DNA of 64,000 nucleotides from Lytechinus variegatus (Eukaryota; Echinodermata; Echinoidea; Temnopleuroida; Toxopneustidae): assembly GCF_018143015.1 (NCBI RefSeq), contig NC_054746.1, positions 44,734,701-44,798,700 of the forward strand, written 5' to 3'. How positions within the stretch are numbered: position 1 is the first letter of the stretch; each line of letters begins with the position of its first letter. The notes beneath the pieces are model-generated. The model had not been told where the DNA came from. It did no database searches and saw only the letters and a program-made list of their open reading frames with translations. This document shows, one piece after another, positions 21,363 to 34,177 of the stretch. The position numbers and the translations under genes were made by a program.

Positions 21363-24300
21363 TTACCAAGCAAACTTGTAGACAGTGGTGTGGTTGTATT
21401 GCTCTCCAGGTCGAAGTACACTCTTAGAGAAGTTAGGCTGGAGAAGAAAATATGTTGAAATGGAAAAGAGAAGAAACACAGGTAAAAGGAAATTAAAAGT
21501 GGGGGGGGGGGAGGGGGGAGGAGTAAAGGAAGGGATGAAGAGGGGAGAAATGAGGTAGGCAAGATAAGACAGATTGAAGGAAAAAGACATTGGTATAAAT
21601 CATCATCTTCTTCATTATAATAAATCCCTATTTCCATCATCCCTCTCTGCAAGTGATAAGGCCATTTAAGATTATATTTAAAATCAAAACAAGTAAATGA
21701 AATTGAAAGCCATGCTCAGAAAATTAAAATCAATTGTAAATATTGATTTTCATGTTTAGTATCCTGGGGAATTTCACAACTATTTAGTCTGAATAAATTT
21801 TGCACTTAAATTCCAATTTGGGTGAAGTATTTCTACACTCAAATGCATTATTCCAAAGAATGCATCATTTAATGGTCAGACCATTCTCATAGGATGCACT
21901 CTTCTGTGTAATTATTCACCCTCCCTTAAGAAACCCTGTACATGCTGTCTTCTGTACTGTGTAATTATTTGGCCCCCCCCTCCCCCCTCAGAAACCCTGT
22001 ACATGCTGTATCCTGTCTTGTGTAATTATTCACCCCCCTCCCCCAGAAACCCTGTACATGCTGTCTTCTGTACTGTGTAATTATTCGCCCCCCTCCCTCC
22101 CCCAGAAACCCTGTACATGCTGTCTTCTGTACTGTGTAATTATTCGCCCCCCTCCTCCCCCCAAGAAACCCTGTACATGCTGTCTTCTGTACTGTATAAT
22201 TATTCGCCCCCCCCCTCCCCCAGAAACCCTGTACATGCTGTCTTCTGTACTGTGTAATTATTCGCCCCCCTCCTCCCCCCAAGAAACCCTGTACATGCTG
22301 TCTTCTGTACTGTGTAATTATTCGCCCCCTCCCTCCCCAGAAACCCTGTACATGCTGTCTTCTGTACTGTGTAATTATTCGCCCCCCTCCCTCCCCCAGA
22401 AACCCTGTACATGCTGTCTTCTGTACTGTGTAATTATTCGCCCCCCTCCCTCCCCCCAGAAACCCTGTACATGCTGTCTTCTGTACTGTGTAATTATTCG
22501 CCCCACTCCCTCCCCCAGAAACCCTGTACATGCTGTCTTCTGTACTGTGTAATTATTCACCCCCCTCCCCCAAGAAACCCTGTAAATGCTGTCTTCTGTA
22601 CTGTGTAATTATTCGCCCCCCCCCCCCTCCCCCAAAAAACCCTGTACATGCTGTCTTCTGTACTGTGTAATTATTCGCCCCACTCCCTCCCCCAGAAACC
22701 CTGTACATGCTGTCTTCTGTACTGTGTAATTATTCACCCCCCCCCCCCAAGAAACCCTGTACATGCTGTCTTCTGTACTGTGTAATTATTCGCCCCCCCC
22801 TCCCCCAGAAACCCTGTACATGCTGTATCCTGTCTTGTGTACTTTTTCCCTCTTAGGGGAAATGATAATAATAATAACAATAGGCAAGATAAGAAAGAAA
22901 TGTTACCTGGTTGACTGAGTTGGGATAGTACTGTGATTCTAAGCAGAAACCGCCATGTTTAGCATAGGTAAATCCTTCTTTACCTTTACATGTATCATCT
23001 AGGTAATTGGCAGAGTAGAACTGAATACCGGGTTTAGTGGTAAACATCTCCATGCATCGACCACTCCCTGGATGGCTTACTCTGGAAAAAAATAAGTAGA
23101 TATTTTCATTAGCATAGTCATCATCATGACGAAAAACTTCCATTTGAGAACACTATACCCCAGTTCCCCTTCTCATCAATTCTCTTCTCCAGCCGTAACT
23201 GCCTCAAGAAAGCAATTTAAGTATCAAAACACCTGTTTCTTGACGTTGGTCCGAAGATAAAACAACAGCCCGGCATATACAGTCACAGCAGGGGGCCACA
23301 CACGATGGGATTGAATGCGCAGCACTGAGTGCGGTCCCTGTAAGCATGCCGTCATTTTTATTCGCTTACTTTCCTTATTCCGAGGTCGATTTTCTTCGTT
23401 CGAAATTGAAAATGGACTAACATTGGCTTACTGAATACAATATGCCTTTGAAAACGTGATTAAATATGGAATACAATAATTTCATTCCGAAGGTCCTACT
23501 ACAGGCAGAGAAGTCTTACGTAATAGTGCAGCTGTTGTTTATCTTTTCGTCCTTTGCTCAACGCTCATATACTGGCCTGTGGGGGTGAAATTGAGACAGC
23601 GGGGATTACCCCTGGATTACTTGGCCAAGCGCGGTTGATAAGGGCTTGGAAATGAGTTTTAGGAGATCCAAATGGAAAATGGGGTACAACACCGCAGTTC
23701 GGATTGCGAACTGCGGTGTTGTACCCCATTGTTTCAAAGGGAAGTTTGACGTAATGATCACTATCATTTAATATAATCGGCACCAGTTTGTTGTTTTAGT
23801 ATCATAATGATGGTTTGTTGTTGCGCAAAGTGTAAGCGCACCACCTTGTGTTGGTCTCTTGACCATGGTTATCAAAGACAATTACATGTAACCTTATTAT
23901 CTGCATCATTTTAATCTTGTGTTCTTTTAATTTATTCAATTTTTTGTCATGGGGAGAATAACCCTTTTAAAAAAGCTGATTTTTGAAAGGAGTCGTGTCT
24001 GCATGCACATGTCAAGTCTGCTAAAGTCAACCTTAAAATCTTGAAGTGGAAATAATTTTCTGATTCTGATTTTCTAAATATTCTTGAATCTTGAATATTG
24101 TTTGCGGCAGACCTTAGGGTGACTCAGAAGAATAGTCACCCAACAGTATGAAATTTGAGGAATTTTAGGGGCAATCTGGGCTGTGCTGATGGAAAAATTG
24201 TCTGTTGCCTTCATGTGTTTCCTATGCTGCTAGTCATTATTTTGATTATGCTCAGGGTTGGTCATCTAGATCATAACCACCACGGTTGTAATCATCATCT

Positions 24301-26066
24301 AAATCTTACATTTGCCATTACCATTATCATCATAGGTGTCTTCTTCATCATCATCACCATCACTAAGAGACATTATAAAGAAATCATAAAGTTTACTCAA
24401 GGTCAAGTGTGACGTACGTTTGTCTACATCAAAGACTTTGCTAGTAGCCTGATCATCAATGTAACTAGAGCATACACTCTAAAAACAGTAGTTACTTTAA
24501 CCATGAAAAATCAACTATGAACGTTCGAGGCATGTTTTGAAATCAATGCAAGATTAGGCTAAGGGATGCAAAAATATGTTTGATGTAAACATATGTAATC
24601 CTTCGCCTTGGAGGCCCTCGGCCTTGAGGGTAGACTACAAGAAATTACATCACTATTATCTAACATTGGTTCAAGAAAGTGCTTGAATATCTTTCCACAA
24701 ACCTTTCTCCTAAAACAAAGTGATTACAATGACATATTTATCAGAAATGCAATCCAATCATAATATAATTTCATAAGCTATCAACTTTTCAATATTACTT
24801 TCCTTTCAAGGGAGAAAGATGACTAGCAGACAGTGGTGTACGAGTCCCCTTACCTAGCACAAGGTGCTTCTAATGATGACTGAATACAGAAGTTATGATC
24901 AAAGCCAAGTCCTGGTACATCATAGATCCTATCACCAATCTTTACTGGTTCTCTTAGATCAAATACAGTATCCTTTACTGCTACTATCTCTCCTGTAAAT
25001 AAAGATAAATTAAACACACAAGATATTTCCAAATCGTGAATTTTGGGGTACATGTATATCCATATTCAAATTTGAATTCAAATTCTGTTGGGGAAATCTA
25101 CTCAATAAGATATTTCAGTTAAAACACAAACGAGATTCTTGTCTGTATGGCTTTTATACCTCAGAAACCCATTTTTGGAGGCAGAGCTTGCTTAACCGTT
25201 CCATCATTTCCGCTATGAAACTGAATACTACATACATCAGGTTGAAAGGTGGAATAATACTCCAGTCTATGCAATTAAAGAGCAAACTATGCTAAGCTTT
25301 CATATTTCTGAATTGACAATGGAGTAAAGTATTACTGTATAAAAACAAAGCTAGTTTAGCCTTTTTAAAAATAGATTTCTGATATGGGAAAATTGATAAT
25401 ATGCTAATAAATGTGCATTTTATATTTCAAGTCTCAAAAGAGGCCAAAAGGTGCATAAGCAATTAAAGCAAACCCATGACAATCATGATTCCATGATATT
25501 TGATATATGATGTCATAATAATTTCATTTTTTACATTATGAGTCATGTAGCTATGAGTTAGTCTCTGCAAGTCCGATAGATCACTTTGTGATATCTTGCA
25601 ATAAATTTAAGCAGAATTTAATTTGTCTGTATTTTTTGGGTGGTTTGTGACAAAAGAGAAGTTGCTTGCCTTTGAATTTCTAAACCATTCATTTTGACTT
25701 GTATCCAATCAACCTTATACAGGAAAACATAGATGAGTTTTGTTGCGACATGTATGAATGGGCCTTTAGATGTCCTTTAAAGGAATTACAAAGTAATTTT
25801 GTTTCAATATTTATTATTCCATATGAAGTTTTTTTTTTCAACTACAGTTTAAAAGAAAATTACTTCACATGGATGAGAGGAAAAACAAATAGTATCTGTT
25901 CCCAGTGAATTATTAACAACACCTGAACCTTTTTAGATGAAATGGTAGTCATTAACGACCTAGAAAGGTAATAATCAAGGTTCGCTAAACACCAGCCCCA
26001 AGAAAACCCAGAGGGCAGATTGAAAAGATGGCCAATACATACTTATGACAATACCCTTATCACAGC

Positions 26067-26105
<39 letters not shown>

Positions 26106-26354
26106 GTGTGTGAGGCTATACATGTACAACAGCTTTGGCAACTCTTTTATTTTAAATATTGTGTAAAGAAATGGATGAAGAGAACAATGGTAGGCGTAGC
26201 TTCAATCAAGGTTCCCCAGAGCTATCTACCCTTTGGAAAAAATGGTGATGCAGTGACATTTTTTCGGCATCACCAATTTTTCCAAAGGGTAGATAGCTCT
26301 GGGGAACCTTGATTGAAGCTACGCCTACCATTGTTCTCTTCATCCATTTCTTTA

Positions 26355-26392
<38 letters not shown>

Positions 26393-28884
26393 ATATTTTG
26401 ATTTATATCTGACAACTTGGCTTACAAAGCTTTGGTCATTTCTCTCTGACCTTTAAGTATTGCAATTATGATTAAATAAGAAAATGAATCAGTGATTTGA
26501 ATCCTAAACAAAGTTACTTTCAAGTTAATAATGATAATGTAGTACCCTTGTGAATAGAATTGAACATTAACACTCACCAGTTGGTACACTAGTATCATCT
26601 AATGGTGTATAGTCCTCAGCATTGATCTGTATTAGATGATCTATTATACTTCCAGTTTTCTATCAAATTAAAGTGAATAAGAAAAAAATATTTGAAAAAT
26701 TTCTAAAGTCAAAATTACAATTCACATAAAATTTTCAAAATAGAATGAAATAAATATATCAGTTTTACTTTTAATTTAAAAGTAAAACTGATATATTTAT
26801 TTCATTCTTATAATAACATAAAATATATTGAAATAGAATCAAAGAAGGATTTATAGAAATATCTGTAATCACTATCCATTTGTCACAATTAATCCTAAAG
26901 AAACTAGGGCCAAGCTCTGAAGAGAAGTATTTTTCATGCATCAAAATAGCCTACTCTTTTGTTACAATGTAAATTTAAGTCTAATTTCTGAATCTGAGAT
27001 AGAACAACAACACAGAGTAATAGGGTTAGATTATGATGTACATTTGTGACCATTTAGGAATCTGTTGCAAAAAAGATTGTATTCAAATCCTACTAAAACA
27101 AAAAAATTTTTTTAAAAATGCATGCAACGGATGATTAAATATAAATTAATAAGTCCTTGACTCACATGGCCTGCTAGGTTGAAGTATGAATGGTTACAGA
27201 GATTGATAGGAGTGGCTTTAGTTGTTGTGGCAACAAATGAGATGACGAGTCTGTTATCATCCGTCAGTTGATAGGTTACTGAAGCAGTTACTTCTCCTGG
27301 GAAACCTTCCTCACCATCAGGACTAACATAGGTGAAGGTCACCTTGTCATCTCCTTCAATACAACCCTTCCATACTTTCTACAATAAAACATAGGATATA
27401 AGATGGTATTGGGGATGCTAATCAGCATAGTAGAAGAAAGGAAATAGATTAAAAATATAGAAATGGGCTCTCACATACAATAAAAATACCTTTCATTGAA
27501 AAAAATTACATAAAGAAAAGGGGTTCAAATCGTAAACTAGTCAATGACTGTATAAATAAAAGGCAACAATGGATGAGTGCTTAGAAAGTTATATATCAGG
27601 GGACTGTTTCATTAAAGTCGTCAGCACTGACAATTTAGTCAGTGCTGACATCTTTCATGAAACACCAACCAGGTGATCCCACCTCTGACCAGCAAAAAAA
27701 ACCCCACTTAATTGATTTAATTCTGAAATCACATATATAAGATTTTAATCCTTTCTTCTACTTATGCAAATACTAAAACTCTAAAAACTCTTTTATTAGG
27801 ACATATGAAGATTCTGATACTTACCCTGTAAGTATGTATACACAAATGCTTTTGTGAAACTTTGCATACTTAGGCATCTGATTGGAGTAATGCTAAACAA
27901 GATAATTTACTCATTTGTATATGTCAAGATGTGCCTATAATAATTATTAATCTCTACATTTCTAAAATGTAAAACCTGTCATATACCAAAAGCAGAATCT
28001 GGACACTTATTTTTTCTAAAGCCATTAACTTACCAGATGAAATGATTTGATACCACCATGGTTAGTATTTGGACCATTGTTGATATTAAGCTGATATTTG
28101 ACACCATCAATACTGAATGACCCCTTAGCGATCCGGTTAGCTACCCTTCCAACAACAGATGCAAAGTAGAAGGAATTATTCTCATAACCTGAAAAGAACA
28201 ATTTGGAAAAAAAAAGAAGGTGCATAATATTCAATATAATATATAAGGGATGAACGTTTTCTATAATGCACGTATCTACTTATCATTAAAACTTTATTTG
28301 AATGTCAAAACTTGAAAAAGAAACAAACCCTGGTGTCAGCCATCAAGCTGTAACTCAGGATGTGTGTATGTGTAGATCTTTACTTTAGTACAGCCCCAGA
28401 GTATATGAAGTAGAAATTAAATAATGGTAACATATATGGTAACAATGTAATCACACATTTCATACAAATCTACAAATATCAGAATGATATTTAGGAATTT
28501 GATTATGGCTAAAATAGCATACATTTTGCCAGTGGTATGTGCCTTTGTTCCAACGCTATGTGAGGTTCTGGTAAAGAAACATTAAAATAAAATAAAAATA
28601 TTCAAAATCAATAAACACTTTTTAAGACTGGATTTTTTTTTGTTGGTGTGAAAAAACTTCTTTTTGACCATGACAAAAAAATAAAGTTGTAAAATACCTT
28701 TCAAATCAGGCCAACCAAGAACGACATCAACTGCATTGCCTTGTTGATCAGGAACCCAGAGCTCAATGAGCGAAGCACCATAGTCAATAAATTTTGCTTT
28801 CATTCCTCCCTTGTTAGTGATGGTATACTGGTCAATCACTTCACCATCGCTGGTACGTCCATATTCATCTTTGGTTACAGGCAT
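21363..28884 (-). CDS. GALM: Galactose mutarotase (aldose 1-epimerase)
   Basis: Seven exons join in frame: 28698-28884 (ATG at 28884), 28034-28188, 27166-27378, 26578-26659, 24854-24992, 22907-23081 and 21363-21437. They give 341 aa, the usual size for animal GALM. The enzyme interconverts alpha- and beta-D-galactose in the cytosol, feeding the Leloir pathway. Recognisable blocks are GRVANRIAKGSF (residues 76-87), NHGGIKSF with His106, CNHSYFNLAGH with His177, GFDHNF with Asp244 and GGFCLESQ with Glu307. These correspond to the known substrate-binding and catalytic His/Asp/Glu set, so the enzyme looks intact. The exon containing the ATG begins at an acceptor (28905), so at least one upstream exon exists. 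One candidate at 35674-35685 would extend the N-terminus in frame. Intron 6 holds a large minisatellite. Confidence 0.95.
21898..22840. repeat. About 60-bp minisatellite, 16 copies, in GALM intron 6
   Basis: The unit is AGAAACCCTGTACATGCTGT, then CTTCTGTACTGTGTAATTAT, then TCG and a C-run of the form CCCCCTCCCTCCCCC. Copy 2 and the last copy share a variant (GCTGTATCCTGTCTTGTGTA), while the middle copies are nearly uniform. On the transcribed GALM strand the C-runs become G-runs (GGGGGAGGGAGGGGG), each able in principle to form a G-quadruplex. The long open frames across it come from repetition and are intronic. Confidence 0.95.
23678..23730. repeat. Perfect 24-bp hairpin in GALM intron 5
   Basis: The left arm runs AATGGGGTACAACACCGCAG then TTCG. 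A 5-base loop GATTG follows, then an exact inverted right arm. It lies in the intron between exons 5 and 6. No transposon-type flanking duplication was identified. Confidence 0.8.
26161..26357. mobile_element. 197-bp palindrome bounded by TA repeats
   Basis: Arms of about 91 bp, starting GTGTAAAGAAATGGATGAAG, are almost perfectly inverted around a centre near 26259. Runs of (TA)n lie on both sides, the left one about 60 bp away. It looks like a snapback MITE with a TA target, recently made given the arm identity. It lies in the GALM intron between exons 4 and 5. Confidence 0.75.
26743..26807. repeat. Perfect 65-bp AT-rich palindrome
   Basis: Arms of 32 bp, beginning GAATGAAATAAATATATCAG, meet with a single central base. 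It lies in the GALM intron between exons 3 and 4. It would form a cruciform or long RNA hairpin. No flanking duplication was evident. Confidence 0.85.
27605..27664. repeat. Short palindromic element in GALM intron
   Basis: The inner arms GTCAGCACTGAC flank AATTTA, and the outer arms are TGTTTCAT and ATGAAACA. The outer part resembles the ends of the element at 38990-39352 (GACTGTTTCATAAAGC), so it may be a degenerate relative. Confidence 0.5.
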
Positions 28885-28964
28885 AGTGACAGACTGTGTT
28901 TCGTCCTGAAGATTAAGAAAAGGACTCAATCTGAAAAATATAACAAAATTCAAATGCAATAATA

Positions 28965-29151
28965 TTGCTGAATTGTCTTTTTTTTTGGGGGGGGGGGTTA
29001 TATTCCGCCCCTAGCCCTGCTCAATCTGGTCAGTTTCACCTGTTCAGCCTTCACGGTGGACCTCCCAGGCAAGAGGCCCTTTTCATAATGTTATTATTTA
29101 TCAAAGGCAACTTTGCAAAGGCAACTTTCAACTACCATGGAAACCTTGGGG
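28965..29151. other. Spacer between GALM coding exon 1 and repeat X2
   Basis: Intron sequence absent from X1. It has a T/G homopolymer run (28980-28997) and then non-repetitive sequence. No exon was seen. Confidence 0.4.
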
Positions 29152-31226
29152 GACACTTCCCCCTAACCCAAAATAGTAGGGGGCACATTATCAAATGTCC
29201 CCCTACTATTTTTGTTCTTTTATATATGATGGAAAGAAATAGGCCTACATCATTTAAATCGAAATAAAACATGTATTTTGGACGAGACGACCTTCTTTTG
29301 GGGGTGAAAAGCCTTCTTTTTTGTTTTTGTTTGTTAGTTTGTTTTTGTTGGGTTTTTTTTGCCTGTTTTCCAGCCCCTGGTCCCCTACCTTAGATTTCCG
29401 CCCTTGCCTCCCACTACTCTTGATATTGTTTGCGAATCTGTTTTGTAAATTAAAGGGGAATTTCACCCTGATAAAAAGATGATGAAAATATGAGAAAAAT
29501 CATTTCAAAATATCGATGAAGGTGTTGACAAAAAATGGAGTTGATAGAATTTAGAATGCTTGATTTATTGTGACGTCTATAACGAGCAGTTGCTCTATCC
29601 TAAATATAAAATGCCCAAATTTCCCATTTTTAATGGTCCATAACGACCCACTTTTTTTCTTTTTGATAACAAGTATGAAGTTATCTATTGATATACTAAT
29701 TGTACCATAAAAATCATTATCATGTATTTCTTGACATTTCATTTACTTTTTTACCATAATAATAGCTGCTTGCAAAGGCCTACGCCGTCACAAAAAAAAA
29801 TCTTACCTTTTAAAAAAAAATTGGTGGGGGATGGATTTTCCTCGAACGCATACCAATTTTTTATTTTTTTCTGCTATTTTCATAATAAACTTTAAATGAA
29901 TTCAACTTTGCACTACTTAATTTTTTCAAAGACAAATAACAAAATTACATCTCGTCATCATCATCATCACCACTATCATTATCATCACCAGTAGCGGACC
30001 GTGACCCGGAGGAGACAAACTATTGGGGGGGCACTGCATTGTTTGTGAACAATGCCGTGCCCCCCCAATGCTTTATTAATATTCAAAACTGAGAGACGCA
30101 ATCGAATTATTCAATTGCGACAAAATTGATGATCTGAGAATTTAGTGTTTTTAGGAATTCATTAAAAGCATAAAGTTGTATCTCAACATTAAAATATGGC
30201 AGGCGCAACGCATGAGCTAAAGCTTTATAGGCCTACACCGATAAAAAATTGGACATTTTAAGTATTTTTGGTAATCATGAAAAAGATTGATATTTCATGA
30301 AAGCTCAAATCCCGAGGAGGAATATTTTTAGGAATTGACTTTAAAAAAACTGTGGTAAGCCCCATTTAATATTTGATTATAAGTCGAATAAAACAGTAAA
30401 AGCTGAAAAACGTTCGCGTGATATTCGGCAAGCCCCCTCCCCCAAAAAAAAAAATAACTAAAAAAGGGAAAGTCTTTTTGTCCACGTGATATTTGGCAAC
30501 CCCCCCCAAAAAAAAAAAAATAAATAAATAAATAAATAAAAAATAAAAAAAAGTTTTTAACTATAATAATGATCGAAGGTAATTTTGTCTCGCGTAGAAC
30601 TGGACAAATGATAAAAAAGATTGTCACTAAAAAAATGAAGGTAATTTTGACCCAGGTAAAATTTGGCAAGCCCCCCCCCAAAAAAAAAAAGGAAAAAGGT
30701 TTTAACAAGCAAAAAAAGGCTAAAAAGAAAAAGAGACAATAATATGAACAAAATATCCCCATTAAGATAATGCTGTGATCATCATAAGGGAGGGGTCACA
30801 TAAGTAGTATGAACAACGTATTTAATTCCAAAATATTTACTATAAATCTCAATAGGGGGATCGGGCAGAAATGCTCACCCCCCCCCCCCCCCGATCCGCC
30901 ACTGATTCCAATCAATAATGACATTTATCTGCAATACTGATACTTTGAAATCAAGATACTGAAGATTGATACGCTTAACATAAATTATGAACGTCTGACA
31001 AAAAGATAATCTACCGATCACCTGACCGATCAGCTGACCAGTTCGCGTATCACTTCGGAGTTGATCACTCGTCGCAGCAGTGTGGAACGCTCACCGAAAA
31101 TCAACAAAAAGGGCCTGAAATGTAAGTTTAATAGTAATTCATTTTAATTTCAACTCATTTTTTTAAGCATTAAATGTCTTCCCACCAAATGAAAGTCATA
31201 TCGCATAACTCCAATTTGTATTAAGG
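29152..31226 (-). repeat. Large repeat X2, inner part (right inverted arm)
   Basis: Inverted match to X1 (13163-16690). It starts near GGGGGACACTTCCCCCTAAC and runs to ATTAAGG at 31220-31226. There it is broken by the 4.7-kb insertion, and the rest of X2 continues at 35954-36087. It lacks the X1 segment 14418-15290, having instead a short hairpin-bearing sequence at 29990-30070. It has the empty site for the X1 MITE at 15480-16039. It lies upstream of the GALM exon that carries the ATG. Confidence 0.85.
30022..30069. repeat. Imperfect hairpin with G-run and C-run arms
   Basis: ATTGGGGGGGCACTGCATTG pairs with an inverted CAATGCCGTGCCCCCCCAAT around a short TTTGTGA centre, with two mismatches. 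It is next to GTAGCGGACCGTGACCCGG, and looks like the remnant of a MITE that replaced part of X2. Confidence 0.6.
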
Positions 31227-31679
31227 TAGGCAGGACAACAAGAATTTCAAAATGTGTTTGTTGTCCCCAAGAATGATATCAAAAAATTTCTTAATATCTA
31301 ATTTGTCATGTGAAACCACTTAAAACTTACGTAAAATTCATTTAAACTGCAAAAAAGAGCAATTTCATAGCACCAACATGGGTCGAAAAAGTCATAGACA
31401 TCGCGGGTCCCTGTTAATGCACTGTCCTTACTATCGATAGTTTAAACGATCACGATGTGCTCGCTAAATGTGCGCGCCCGTCGGCGTCTGCTAGCCGTCC
31501 TCTGCTGTGACTCTCAAATAGCCCCGCATGTGCGATTTTTAGTCAGATCGTCCCATATGCTGTTTTTCATGTTAGTACATAGATGCGTGCGCGTTTTTTG
31601 CGGACGCAGATCATGTACCCATCTCCGTCGTCTGCTACGGCTCTCTATATCAGTCCCAACTTGTGAAATGTGTTTTCTG

Positions 31680-32240
31680 GTGTATTTTCATTTGGTCTAC
31701 ATGCAGTTTGCCCACTTGTTATTTGGTCTAATGCCAAATGGGCTAAACCCATTTGGTCAACTAAATTGCCATTTGGTCTACACTTGGTCTAATTCTCATT
31801 TAGTGAAATGTCCAGTTGGTCTAATTTCAGCATAACCTACATAATTATATATTTCTTTACTTTGTCAAATACTGGTACATAAAATTGGCTTTATATCATG
31901 CAGTTCCACATTGTAAATATGTATATTCATTTGGTTCACATGCAATTTGCCCACTTCTCATTTAGTCTAATGCCGAATGGGCTAAACCCATTTGGTCTAC
32001 ACTTGGTCTAATTCTCATTTTGTGAAATGTCCAGTTGGTCTAATTTCAGCACAACCTAGGCTACTTAATTATATTTTATAACTTATATACATATATTTTA
32101 GTCTTTATACATATACCAAATGGGCTTGACCCATTTGGTTTAAAAAAAATTCTAATTGCCATTTGGTCTACACTTTGTCTAATTTACATTTGGTCTACAC
32201 TACACTTGATCTAATTTTGAGTCCAGGGTCTAATTTCAAC
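31680..32240. repeat. ATTTGGTCTA-rich tandem repeat
   Basis: Two units of about 240 bp (from 31690 and 31930) and a partial third (from 32110). Each is itself built from repeats of CATTTGGTCTA with variants such as CCAAATGGGCTAAACCC and AAATGTCCAGTTGGTCTAAT. No coding signal. Confidence 0.75.
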
Positions 32241-33233
32241 ATGACCTACATCATTATGATTTTATACTTTGTGAAATATATTTTTTTCTTTATATAATTT
32301 CATTTCACCTTATAGTTTTAGCATTGGTTTCCAAATAAATAATACTTGAACAGTGGCATAATCATGGTAATGGAGCCAAAATTTTTGAAAGGTGTATCGG
32401 GTAAATTTATAAAGTTGCAAGCAGAAGCAAACAAAAAAAAAATGTTGAAGCGGGGGGGGGGGGGGGGGGGGCGGTGTTAATTAATTTCTTTTTATTTTCC
32501 AATGCCAGATCAATCTTTGTTTTTGCTTGCTAAATTTTTTAAAAATTATATGTTCTGTTCTATCTACAATTTTTACTAATGATCCTTTTTTTACTTATTT
32601 TTTTTTCAGACACATTCGCACCCGAACCGACTCTACAAGGGAAGAGAAGGAATTATTGAACCCCTTGAGAATATACAGGTCAAGGGCTGTAATAGTATAC
32701 AGGGGCACTTCCTGGGAGTTTAATTTCATTTTAATTATGTGTTTTCAGGATTTTTTTTAAGGATATCTAACATTGCAGTGAAAATTATTGCCCCTGTTGA
32801 TAGTTTTTCAGCTGTGCATGCTCCTCCTTAATTTCAGTGAAAAAGGTGTGGCACTGCCCTCTATGATTCATTTTGAATTTTAATGGGCTCCAAAATGCAG
32901 TAATTTATAAATGATAGCATAATCTTATTTTGATAAAGCATTTTACTTAACGGGGGGGGGGGGTGAATTTGACTACTAAACCAGCCCCCCATGTCAAGGA
33001 TTAAATTTTTGGAAAAAAAAAGCATATATAAAATAGATATAGTTATTGCATATCAGAATATTATTTTTTCTTGATGTTTTCTCAATAACTCTAAGCTGTT
33101 ATTGATGAATTCTTTCTTGAAACAAAAATAAGCAATTTATCCAAACATGTCAGTTTCATTTTGTAGACATATGCATTGAATTTACCAATTCAGAATATAA
33201 GGTATGCAATCTTTCATAAATGTTGATTTTTAT

Positions 33234-33423
33234 CACTGGTGGATCTGGGGGAGGGCACATCTAGCTCAACCCCCCCCCTTTGAGAGCTACAGTCAAGATG
33301 TAATGAAAATACGCAATTTTCATCAAAGAATGCCCCCCCCCCCGTAAGGCCCTTTTTTGCTTGACAAATTTTCATCCTGAAAATGTGCCCCCCCCAGGAT
33401 AAATCCTGGATCCACCACCCCTG
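33234..33423. mobile_element. hAT-type MITE, 190 bp
   Basis: The left end is CACTGGTGGATCTGG and the right end, inverted, is CAGGGGTGGTGGATCC. The flanking 8-mers ATTTTTAT and GTTTTGAT match only in part. G-runs and C-runs lie near both ends. The same GTGGCGGATC-type sequence appears near 13610 and 30890. Confidence 0.55.
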
Positions 33424-34177
33424 GTTTTGATTAAGTTTACATGTATTTTCATTTTGAAAAAAAAATTCCTAGAGATTTATATACAGCATGATTTACACTG
33501 AGCATTTCATACACTTTGTGCAGAAATAATATTATCTTGAGAAATTTGGTTATTACATTATGGAAGATATCTTTTGGAAATGAAATTACTTTATTGCAGT
33601 TATGTCTTACATTGTATTGTCATTTTACTTGATAGAAATTCATTATTTTTTATAACCATGACAGTGTTATAAATTCATATTTGCTAAATTGTAATAATCA
33701 TTTTGATGTTCCTTCATCTTCATGAAAGTATGAATTCTAGTCATCTGCTTCAGTCTGCCCAATGAAATGGTTACAAAGGGCCTAAGCATCCCTTATCATT
33801 TTTCAATAATTAGTTAAGTCAGTAGTCAAGTAAGGGGTCAGACAGTTTGGCTGTATTATATTTATTTAATTGTCTTACTAGTGTCAATTTACTAAACTTT
33901 TTCTGCTTGTGATTGAACCACCAAATTGCCAGATAGTACCATTTTGTTGGGCAGACATTAATATTGACTAGAGGACTTACTTTCCAAACCAACCTAAAGA
34001 TAATATGATACTTCATGTATTACAAGGGTATATTGCCTCCATTCCATTGTTGGGATGTATGCTATGGGCTGGGTAATATCATCTAACTTGTCCTGGAATA
34101 ATCATTCTCTATAACAAGTTCACAGACAAACGGAGATTCCACTTCAGCAACTCTCAGTTGAACATCAACATTCCTGG

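Noticed and set aside
21898-22840. A repeat protein or CRISPR-like array
   Set aside because: Direct repeats without unique spacers, in a eukaryotic intron. Frames stay open only because the unit is repeated.
26106-26415. Two similar small proteins on opposite strands
   Set aside because: Both are readings of the two arms of one palindrome.
31455-31835. Cys/Arg-rich 126-aa frame
   Set aside because: No recognisable domain, and its 3' half lies in the ATTTGGTCTA repeats.
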